Source: Mactra quadrangularis
Taxonomy: Eukaryota > Mollusca > Bivalvia > Venerida > Mactridae
Length of the DNA stretch: 64,000 nucleotides
Reading direction: 5' to 3'
NCBI GenBank assembly: GCA_025267735.1
Contig: CM046298.1
Span: 43,436,883 to 43,500,882 of the forward strand
Shown here: one piece after another, positions 56,584 to 64,000 of the stretch
Layout: the number at the start of each line of letters is the position of its first letter
How positions within the stretch are numbered: the first letter of the stretch is position 1
The notes under the pieces: generated by a model
What the model saw: the letters and a program-made list of their open reading frames with translations, nothing else
Databases searched by the model: none
Told to the model about the DNA's origin: nothing
Translations under genes and position numbers: made by a program

Positions 56584-59500
56584 GATGATGATGATATGAT
56601 GATGGTGGTGGTGGTGATGATATGATGATTATGATATGATGATGAGATGATGATGATGATGGTGGTGGTGGTGGTGATGATGATGATGATGATGATTATG
56701 ATGATGATGTTGGTGGTGGTGATGATGATGATATGATGATGGTGGTGATGGTGATGATGATGATGATAATAATACTAATAATAATAATGATAATAATATA
56801 TGTAATAATAATAATAATCCTCACCATAATGATGATATAATTAAACCAAAAATCAGGCTTCATTCTCATAACTATGTTTTGTTATATGGTGGACACACGG
56901 GTTCTCGCACCTCTAAGGACTCAATGAACCATTTCTAATTAATGCAACAATACTTTCAGAAAAATACATTTAAAACGAACCTTTTAATCTATATTCCATT
57001 TGTTTATCATATACTTGCTGATATTTTATATTTAAAACAAATCCAAATTCTTCCAAAAAAAAAGCACTACCATTTTCTGAAAACTGTCATGGCGGCTAAA
57101 AATAGATGACCTAATTTCGCACTTCTACCGTATTTGGCTCTTTGTGACGTCATAATTAGCTGCCACATGACTGTCACGTGACTTTATGAGCAAGGGCTAC
57201 CTGCCATGTGCTTTTTTTATTATAACATACTTTTAAACAATATTTGATGGATTGTACTGACAGAGCAGAAAAAGGTAATAAGGATTTACTGAAAAATATT
57301 CACCATCACAAAATTTTCATTCTAAAAACCTGTTTCTTGCGCATTATTCTCGTTTGACAGTTGTAGTTGCGTTGATTGTTTACTTGACATTGTGCACACA
57401 AATTGATGACGTCATACGCAATAAAATAGCAAAGTAAACAACTTTTTTATGAAAGGACCGAAATCAGGTGAGGAACGAAATTTTTCAGCAAATAGAATTG
57501 ATCTCAGAAAATCTTATTTTGGAACTAGAATTCAATAAATCTTCACAACTGTCTGTTCATATACAATGAATAACTCATTATTTAATGCTATATTTATGTC
57601 ACATGCCAATCACAAGTTTCAATGGCTATGAACACTGACATACTGGACTTGCTATCACCTTATCTATGTTACAAGTATCTGACAGACTTGAGTGAAAGAC
57701 ATATTAGGAGCAGTGGTCCAGGGGTAGGACGCACGCTTAGGGATTGAGAGGTTCTGGGTTCATTCCCCACTAAGGGCATTGCTAATTTCCTTGAGCAAGA
57801 AATTGACCTACAATTGTTCCATCCCACCCAAGTGTAAATGGGTACTGTGAGAAATCGCCTGCCTGGGGGTGATTTCAATGATCAGGAGTTATTGTACAAG
57901 ATTGTAAAGTCGGCTGTACATGTATATGGAAGCAGGCTTTAAACTGCACTTAAACTTTAAAATATTAGACATCAGCACATTCAGCAAACTGTAGAAGCGT
58001 GTGATGATGACTGGTTACAACATTGAACTAGTAATCAATGCTTAGTCAACCTTGATTTTAACCAATTCTAAAACACTCTGTTCTTTCCTAGAGCAAAGAA
58101 TTTTATCCTTTTAGCTCAGTACTGGGGGACAACAAAGTGAACTCGAGTTATTAATCCAAGTTTTAAGAATGTGTATCATAATTGAGCCAAACAACTGCTA
58201 TTTTCTATCTTTAAACTAAGTGTGTTCAAAACATACAGTCCTCTGCAACAGATACATGATAATGTTGTAGTAATAAAGACTGTAGAGATGAATGCCATAT
58301 GATAAGGCAAAGTGTTCATACAAAATTAGGGACTTTTGTCAGTTATCTTTCCCTGATAAAGTCTGAAGCAATCCAATTGGTAAGTAGGTCCTTACAGTTG
58401 GAATCCTTGGATTTTATCATTGAAGTCCTATGTAAGGATAACAAATTATTTCATCTAATATCTTTCTTGTTAATGAAGATATTTACTGAAGTGATTAAAT
58501 TAAAATAGTTCTTTACCCTAAAAATACTTAGCTTGAATTTCAAAAAAATTAAATGATTTACAAAAAAGCTATTTATGATAAATATTTGCAAATTGACATT
58601 TAAAAGTAAGGGGAAAATCTGAGTTATTCAACTAATTGGACCTACCTATTTGAAGAGTATACAAGGGGAAATAACTGACTAAGGTCTCTCATTATATACA
58701 CTATTTATAGTTTACCTGAAAGCCAATGATCTGGAATAATCATTACTACCTTCTCTAAGATCTGCATGTTTCTCAAGGACTTCAAATGCTTGCTATAAAA
58801 GATTTCAAAAGACACACTTCAACAAAATTTGGATATCACTACATCAGTACTCACAATGTAAATAATTGTGCAATTTTATAATTGTTTGTTTTGTTGGGTT
58901 TAAATGCTGTAGCAACACATTGTATAGGTCATTTAACGGCAGATTTTATCATTGAAGTCCCATGTATAGATAATAAAATATATTATCGAATATCTTTATT
59001 GTTAATGAAGATATTAACAGAAGTGATGAAATCTAGATGGTTCTTTACCCTAACAATACTTGGCTTGATTTAAAAAAAAATAAATGATTTACAAAAAAAG
59101 TTTTTTAAAGATTAATTGTGACAAATTGACAAATTGACATTCAAAAAGTAAGGGAAAAATTCGAGTAATCCAACTGATTGGACCTACCTATTTGAAGAGT
59201 ATAAAAGGGGAAATAACTGACTAAAGTCCCTTATTAAAACAGCTGTTGGGGGTGTTATAGGGACATTGATAAACAACAAGTAAATCTGTGAGCTAATGCT
59301 CACTAGTGATACCCCCGCTGTGAGAAATATGACTATCATAATGTAACTTTCATTTAACAAAATCTAAAAATATGCAACTAACAGGAAGTAGATGAGCAAG
59401 GAGCATGAAATCGCTTTACACCACATGGGACTATGGGATGAAGCAATATGCAAAGTATTAGGCTGCTGCATGTTATAGTTGCTGAGAAAACTGCAACGGA

Positions 59501-61678
59501 AATTTTGTAACGGACGGACGCACAGACAAGGGTAAAACAGTATACCCCCCTCTTCTTCGAAGCGGGGGTATAATAAAAATAATGGAATCAAATAATAATC
59601 ATGTCAATAATAAAATGTTAATAATGAAGGGTTTTCATTATGACCTTGTTGTTTGGCTTTAGACAATGATATTAGCCTAAGGCTGTAGGATATATTGTAC
59701 ATAACTTACTGTAAACTTTTCATTGCAATGTTTTAACGGTGTAGCTCTCTGACATCCATATTCTGCGAACATCATTCCTGACCTTGAACTTTCCTTCTCT
59801 GCTTGCTGAAAGAAGTTGACAAAATATCAGTAAATTCAAGAAATAAGTCTGTAATCATAAGACTTAAACATTTTAAAACATTATCAGATATTGTCGCGTA
59901 GTGTCAAATATTTGTCAAAGATTGAAACATTTCATAAGACTATTTACATTTTATTACATTGATCATAAGCTATCAATTCATTCATGTGTCACAGTTGATA
60001 GACGATTTTGTCAGATATTGGGGTACCTTTCAATAAACATCTGTTCTTAATTACTTATGTTATTCAAATGTTCTTCAATGTTGTTAATATTATACATAAT
60101 TTTTCATGTAATATTTATTAGTGGTATTAATTGGTCTAGACTATTATATAAACCAATTTCAATACTTACATAAGCCTCAATACTATATAAGACTTAGGAA
60201 ATGTGAGAGAGTGTACAGTAGTGGACAGCAGACTGAAAGTTAGACTTATTTACTGTAGAAACTGAACTGGTGTTGTTAAGTACTTTACTATACGAGACAA
60301 TATGGGTTCAGTTCACTCAAAATGGCTAATGCTTAAATGACCATTACTTTAAATATTTGGAATTAAAATAAAATGAATCTATTGTTTCTAAGCTGATCAT
60401 TAAACTGAATGACTTTTTAACTGTCACATACACTGAAATCAGAATGATTCTTTACAGAGAAATGTAGTTGATAAGCTATAGAATACTGCCTTCACATGTA
60501 TTCATTAAATGTGTGTACACTTAACCAGATATTATTCTAGCTTAAGATTCTAAGCAATGTCTCTGATTGGATTTGAATCCAGAAATAATGCACTGATCTA
60601 GCTGAAGCACTGAATAACTCACAGCAGATGCCAAGTAACTGCTATTTATATGATGACAGAAATATTTGGGTATTTCATACCTCAGGGTTAATAAAAAATC
60701 TGGATTTCATTTGAGCTGACAGGCATAAAAACAAATAAAAACTGATCCTAAGAGGCACAAATGTCTCAATACTTACTAAATCTTTAATATCACAATCAAG
60801 TTTAGACTGTCTACATATTCTATGTCTGTCTTCAACATTAACCAGGCAACCTTGACGTAAACATTCGATAAACCATTGTAATGATATAACCTCTATATGA
60901 TTAACATCACAACTATCTTTAATATTTAATTTCCTCAAAACAGCTTCAAAATCTTTGAACTCTGTAACAATGTGAGTTACATCATTACTGAAAATTGAGA
61001 TTAAAACTACATGTACTGTCAAAAACATTAAGCTATTATATTGTCTTTTAGACTTACAACTAGAAAAACTCGAGTAAGGGTATGATATCATAGCAATTTC
61101 TTATGGATTGGAAATAAGTATTAAATTTTTTCTGGGTATGACTGAGGTGGTGCTCTGTCCTCTTAAATTAAAACCATAGCGACAGATGGGAAACATCCCC
61201 TTTGAGACCCCTCTAAGACATCTTTTGATGGGGGAGGACAGCAAATAAATATTGTTCTCAGGCAACATTTCAAAGGTGAAATTTACTGCAACCAGTTAAA
61301 AACACTGATAACATTAACAAGTCCTACTCCTAGCCGTGGATGTCATTTTGAAGGGAATGACAAATGTAAAAACACGAGGTTTACCAGTAGAGTTTAAAGT
61401 TTCTTTTTATAAAAATCATTCAAAAAAATTACTGATTTGGTCTCATGAACAAATAAGATAATGAGTCAAAAGAAAGTAGCTTGTCCGAAAATAATTTATC
61501 CGAAAGCATGCTGACTTAATGTAAACAAACATTAGAATTTTAACAAATATTTAATACAAAACCTGAAAGTATCTGTGATTGGCATTTTCTTCTTCAATGC
61601 TGCATGTTTAATGTCTTTAAGTCTCTGTTTTTGAATCCTGGCGTCTAAAATATGAACTAAATTACGTTTTTGTGACAT
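48815..61678 (-). CDS. POLM: DNA polymerase mu / terminal transferase-like (family X), 11 exons, 572 residues
   Basis: Template-poor gap filling or nucleotide addition in nuclear end joining is the known role of this group. Domains in order: BRCT (about residues 6-95: LVHILDARIQ, NDVTHIV, conserved Trp in SLQWFIECLRQG); 8-kDa and fingers region with YGCQRATPL, a helix-hairpin-helix (NATNIGEHCKRIIQEIIEDG) and a second one (LFTSIFGIGPSHAREF); palm with GGFRRGKESGHDVDIL, giving metal ligands Asp317 and Asp319, and third Asp496 in RRVDLIISP; the GW pair at 511-512 in ALVGWTGSKQF, shared by mu and TdT and replaced by Tyr-Phe in lambda and beta; C-terminus EKEVFDNLQLPY. A Loop1-like segment (KLTQRGQLDHFEKWIGIIK) also favours mu/TdT. 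Residues about 391-478 are an extra Ser/Glu/Asn-rich insertion. Human relatives are about 500 residues. Whether it is closer to mu or TdT I cannot decide by eye. All introns carry transposons or simple repeats. Confidence 0.9.
49375..49498 (-). CDS. POLM: Polymerase exon 10: thumb start
   Basis: 124 nt. ALVGWTGSKQFNRD and LTSHGLYDFTK. Donor GTTAGT. Confidence 0.9.
50088..51004. mobile_element. Harbinger-like MITE with nested inverted repeat (polymerase intron 9)
   Basis: Ends GACTTTAGTCAG...CCCCTTG and GGGAAAGATAACTGACTAAA with flanking TAA. An inner near-perfect inverted repeat of about 58 bp (50300-50357 against 50758-50816) surrounds unique sequence, as if one element had captured another. 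Confidence 0.65.
51420..51998 (-). CDS. POLM: Polymerase exon 9: catalytic palm with insertion
   Basis: 579 nt. GKESGHDVDILI (two metal Asp), Loop1-like KLTQRGQLDHFEKW, then about 85 Ser/Glu/Asn-rich residues and RRVDLIISPY (third Asp). Donor AG|GTATAG. Confidence 0.9.
52068..52440. mobile_element. Tc1/mariner-like MITE, TA target
   Basis: CAGTACCCACCAAAAGTTTG at the left and its exact inverse at the right, flanked by TA. 373 bp, noncoding, in polymerase intron 8. Confidence 0.85.
52816..52948 (-). CDS. POLM: Polymerase exon 8: start of palm
   Basis: 133 nt. DLTTPVLCSEATYIQHLVEK to TVTGGFRR; the Arg codon is split by the intron. Confidence 0.88.
53512..53875. mobile_element. Harbinger-like MITE (polymerase intron 7)
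   Basis: Starts GGTCTTTTTTCAGTTATCTT and ends GGAAATAACTGACTAAGGTC; TTA-type flanks. Same family as 58330-58690. Confidence 0.7.
54234..54354 (-). CDS. POLM: Polymerase exon 7: helix-hairpin-helix 2
   Basis: 121 nt. LFTSIFGIGPSHAREFILNG. Two overlapping GTGTGT/GTGTAT donors; the first keeps the frame. Confidence 0.85.
54802..54893. mobile_element. Truncated Mutator-like MITE, copy 3
   Basis: Starts CAATCTCTGTAAACGGATAT and keeps the TAGACCAAGGTTTGCA segment, with an internal deletion and the far end missing. Confidence 0.7.
54961..55032 (-). CDS. POLM: Polymerase exon 6
   Basis: 72 nt, phase 0-0. EIIEDGESSEAQKILNDP. Donor GTTATT is weak. Confidence 0.88.
55721..55986. mobile_element. MITE with ATACCCCCGC ends, copy 1
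   Basis: ATACCCCCGC near the left end and GCGGGGGTAT at the right end, with the same 37-bp leader as the copy at 59270. Interior over 90% alike by eye. Confidence 0.75.
56004..56205. mobile_element. Diverged relative of the 1239-1460 MITE
   Basis: Starts GGCAACAACAAATTTATCAT, ends ATCATCAATTTGTTGTGGC; the internal TTGCTCGCACG and CCTTGCTTGCC motifs match. Confidence 0.65.
56302..56404 (-). CDS. POLM: Polymerase exon 5: helix-hairpin-helix 1
   Basis: 103 nt, GTAAAC donor. RAACVLKSLPFHLTRVEQLQ then NATNIGEHCKRIIQ. Confidence 0.88.
56431..56770. repeat. GAT/GGT compound microsatellite
   Basis: Runs of GATGAT and GGTGGT with a higher-order unit of about 110 bp (GATGATATGATGATGGTGGT and following) repeated twice. 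Confidence 0.9.
57707..57958 (+). repeat. SINE family 2, second copy
   Basis: Matches 6131-6378; head CAGTGGTCCAGGGGTAGGAC and B-box-like GAGGTTCTGGGTTCATTCC. Confidence 0.75.
58330..58690. mobile_element. Harbinger-like MITE (polymerase intron 4)
   Basis: GGGACTTTTGTCAGTTATCT at the left and GGGGAAATAACTGACTAAGG at the right. Fullest copy of the type seen at 53512. Confidence 0.75.
58716..58792 (-). CDS. POLM: Polymerase exon 4
   Basis: 77 nt, TATAG acceptor, CAG|GTAAAC donor. QAFEVLEKHADLREGSND. Confidence 0.85.
58882..58942 (-). repeat. SINE family 1 fragment joined to a MITE
   Basis: Minus-strand SINE tail (GCTACAGCATTTAAACCC); the SINE sequence stops inside its CCGTTAAATGACC core and MITE sequence begins at once. 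Confidence 0.65.
58943..59235. mobile_element. Harbinger-like MITE, left end lost
   Basis: Matches 58330-58690 from ATTTTATCATTGAAGTCC to the right end AACTGACTAAAGTCCC; the first 60-odd bp are missing. Confidence 0.65.
59270..59572. mobile_element. MITE with ATACCCCCGC ends, copy 2
   Basis: As 55721-55986, with about 40 extra bp after the left ATACCCCCGC. Confidence 0.75.
59710..59805 (-). CDS. POLM: Polymerase exon 3
   Basis: 96 nt, phase 0-0. Ends EYGCQRATPLKHCNEKFT, the start of the polymerase core. Confidence 0.88.
60777..60987 (-). CDS. POLM: Polymerase exon 2: rest of BRCT
   Basis: TTTTCAG acceptor, GTAAGT donor; 211 nt. NDVTHIVTEF and VISLQWFIECLRQGCLV. Confidence 0.9.
61563..61678 (-). 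CDS. POLM: Polymerase exon 1: start of BRCT
   Basis: ATG at 61676-61678, no upstream extension; 116 nt to a CAG|GTTTTG donor, phase 2. Starts MSQKRNLVHILDARIQ. Confidence 0.85.
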
Positions 61679-61862
61679 CCTTTAGTGGTGCAATTGTTTT
61701 GTAAACAGTTGTCCCTAAAATACGTAATGCTTACGTAAAATAGCGTAAAACCAAAGAACCGGTATTTAAAGTAGAGCCGAATACACTGTTATTTGAAAAA
61801 AATCTTCTATACTCTAAAATGAGTTAATAACTCATTATTCTTCGATGACATTGTATACAAAA

Positions 61863-61863
<1 letters not shown>

Positions 61864-61937
<74 letters not shown>

Positions 61938-61948
61938 TATTATTACCA

Positions 61949-62007
<59 letters not shown>

Positions 62008-62080
62008 TTATTATTATTATTATATATTATTATTATTATTATTATTACCATTATAACCATTATTATTATTATTTTCATTA
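61864..62080. repeat. TTA microsatellite
   Basis: About 215 bp of TTA repeats with few interruptions, about 190 bp upstream of the polymerase start codon. Frames through it are spurious. Confidence 0.95.
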
Positions 62081-62219
62081 TTATAAAAACATGAGAAATG
62101 TTCGATATTTAATAAGTGTTTTCCATCTTTGAGAGAGAAGTCGATGCGAGAACTCCACGAAGTCTGTGTATGAGTAGCGGCTTCCATACATAACTTAGTA
62201 GGTAAATAAATATAAAATA

Positions 62220-62383
62220 CAGTAAAGTTCCGCTACTAAGATCAGCAAAATCGGTGGTCTTAATAGCGAACAGGTCTTATTAAAGGGACCCTTTTGTTCA
62301 CAAAGTAAGCACTTGGGTCTTAATAATTGTCAAAATCGCATGATTTTGAAATAACAAGTGGTCTTAATAGCGGGACTTTACTG
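62220..62383. mobile_element. Tc1/mariner- or pogo-like MITE, TA target
   Basis: CAGTAAAGTTCCGCTA and TAGCGGGACTTTACTG are inverted ends flanked by TA; inner GGTCTTAATAGCG is also repeated. Confidence 0.85.
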
Positions 62384-62776
62384 TATATAAGTGTTAAAAA
62401 CTCCAATTTAAGAAAAAAACTGGCCAATTTGCAGTTTGTTAGACAGCAGGCTAAATTAAAAATAAAAGAAAATATATAACGGAAACTGACTTGAAACGGT
62501 ATATTTTACTGTCCAAGCTAAATTCATATCCAAAGCAGCATTTATGTCGGTTGTGTTCTTATTAGTGTGGCAAATGTTAAAACATGCGATGTCGCTTGCA
62601 TATATGCAGGGTTTTGATCTAAGGAACATGCTGAGATCAAATTTAGGGTTACTTATTAATACTGAAGCAAAATATTTGTAATTATTATTTACATGTAAAA
62701 TTGTAGAAAACTGTAGGAAACGGACCACGGTATACCGATTTTTCCAGTCCCAGGGTTCTTATTCATGCATCGATTT

Positions 62777-62863
62777 GGCATTCTCCTACCCCGATGCTAT
62801 CATTTTTTTAAGATTCTCAATCGAGAATCTTACTAGGCTCTGGGAACGAGAATGCGATTTGGC
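62777..62863. repeat. Nested inverted repeat
   Basis: Outer GCATTCTCCTACCCC against GGGAACGAGAATGC, inner AAGATTCTC against GAGAATCTT (62810-62831). Probably a tiny foldback element. Confidence 0.5.
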
Positions 62864-64000
62864 TGCAAACAGACTCATTTTAAAGAGTTGAATTGTACCT
62901 ATTAAATTTGTAAAACACTTTAACCTTGATTTGCAACGCCAACGCCAATCATTAACGATCCGGAAAAACGTATTTAAAGAAGATATTAACCAAAAACGGT
63001 AACGGTCACCAAAATTTATTGCATTTTCAATCTACATTTTTCCTATGTTTCTCATATAAATATTGTTCTGTTTAATTTTCTCTTTTATTAGCATAAAAAT
63101 TATAAGCAAAAGTACATGTTAATTAAGGGTGTATCAGGATTTGAAATTGAAAAAAATCTATGAAGTGGGTGTGGTTACTAAACATATTAAAATATCCATA
63201 AATTCCAAAATAATTTTGATATATTTTGTAAGTGATACATCAAGTGTATAGACATGACAATGAAAATATAAAAAACTCAACAAATAAGATATAAGATTAT
63301 AAAAGGAGAAATTAGTTAAATTAAATCAGTCTGCAGTTGGCAGCAGACTCGCACGTCCGACACTCTGAGCCCCAGAATTAATTAATAAATATTTATCTTC
63401 TTCTGGTTATATGTTTAACTGAAATAGTTAGTTGTTATCGTGGGTACGCGTAAGTGATGGTTGGTGAGACAACGCTATAAGAATTACCTGGGAAACCAAG
63501 AGTCAATTGTCCTCCTTGTTGTTTACCGCAACTCTGCCGAAGCCTCGCTTCCCCAGAGTGGTATACAACTGGAGAAACGACCGGATCGCAGCAGTGTTCT
63601 ATAGCTGTTGTTGGTGAATATTGATATGGCTGAGAGCTAAAACAGAGTTGCTGGCTAAGGCCTGGAGCCGTGTTAGATATACAACTAAAACTATTGTAGA
63701 ATTTTAGTGCTTGCCAGCTTAGTTTTATACTAGTTGAATTATATATTATGTTGAAGGACTGGTGACATTGTGTATCTAAGATGGTAGTTTAGTGATTATG
63801 TGTCGAAGAGCCAACAATAGAGATTAGCTATTGGATAAAGCCTTTATTATTTTATGAGAAGCCTATTGTAGCCCGGCATACTAAAACATCCCAAACCCAC
63901 TTTATGTATATGTTTCACACTGGTCATCGAATATATTGTTAGTTACTTTGATCCGCTCTTGTCGCTCGTCAACTTGATATATGCACGAGCTTATGTTGAT
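62864..64000. other. Unassigned right edge
   Basis: No exon, SINE or MITE recognised. The stretch from about 63330 is more GC-balanced (AACTCTGCCGAAGCCTCGCT near 63530) and might be a retroelement terminal region or the 5' end of a gene beyond the window; I cannot tell. Confidence 0.35.

Noticed and set aside
61824..62132. Poly-Asn, poly-Ile and poly-Tyr frames on both strands
   Set aside because: Products of a TTA microsatellite read in different frames.
63330..64000. Possible LTR retrotransposon end
   Set aside because: No matching second LTR, primer-binding site or coding region can be seen within the window.

Overview
This is AT-rich, intron-rich animal DNA, most likely from a mollusc and probably a bivalve. 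I infer that from canonical GT-AG exons, polyadenylation signals, tRNA-headed SINEs with an AAACCCAACAAA-type tail, and a very dense load of small inverted-repeat elements (MITEs) and decayed non-LTR retrotransposons. No prokaryotic, organellar or viral gene set is visible. Most long reading frames are transposon remnants; the real genes are split into short exons, so I rebuilt them from splice sites and reading phase.

Layout: (1) 342-7427, minus strand: an incomplete secreted or surface protein of unknown family, at least five exons, running off the left edge; one intron holds a wrecked LINE. (2) 7.6-17.6 kb: a retrotransposon nest with two plus-strand LINE ends, a nearly intact minus-strand LINE (one in-frame stop) and a frameshifted plus-strand LINE. 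(3) 17.6-21.1 kb: intergenic, with a hAT-type MITE. (4) 21375-34797, plus strand: the main novelty, an 18-exon gene for a 334-residue secreted precursor made of alternating acidic modules (A) and acidic/His-rich modules (B, B'), each on its own phase 1-1 exon, built by tandem exon duplication. (5) 35.9-40.5 kb: two large foldback elements, the second 3.35 kb with a 9-bp target duplication. (6) 41123-46273, plus strand: a four-exon leucine-rich-repeat protein of 502 residues. (7) 48815-61678, minus strand: a complete 11-exon family X DNA polymerase of the mu/terminal-transferase type (572 residues), with an unusual disordered insertion inside the catalytic domain. (8) 61.8-64 kb: microsatellite, MITE, foldback and unassigned sequence.

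The three complete genes show no obvious functional link. The best candidate for an undescribed system is the A/B precursor: signal peptide, basic residues at module boundaries, eight near-identical His/Lys-rich segments held between acidic segments, and introns that record how the array grew (a LINE fragment copied along with the exons, and a dead B exon).
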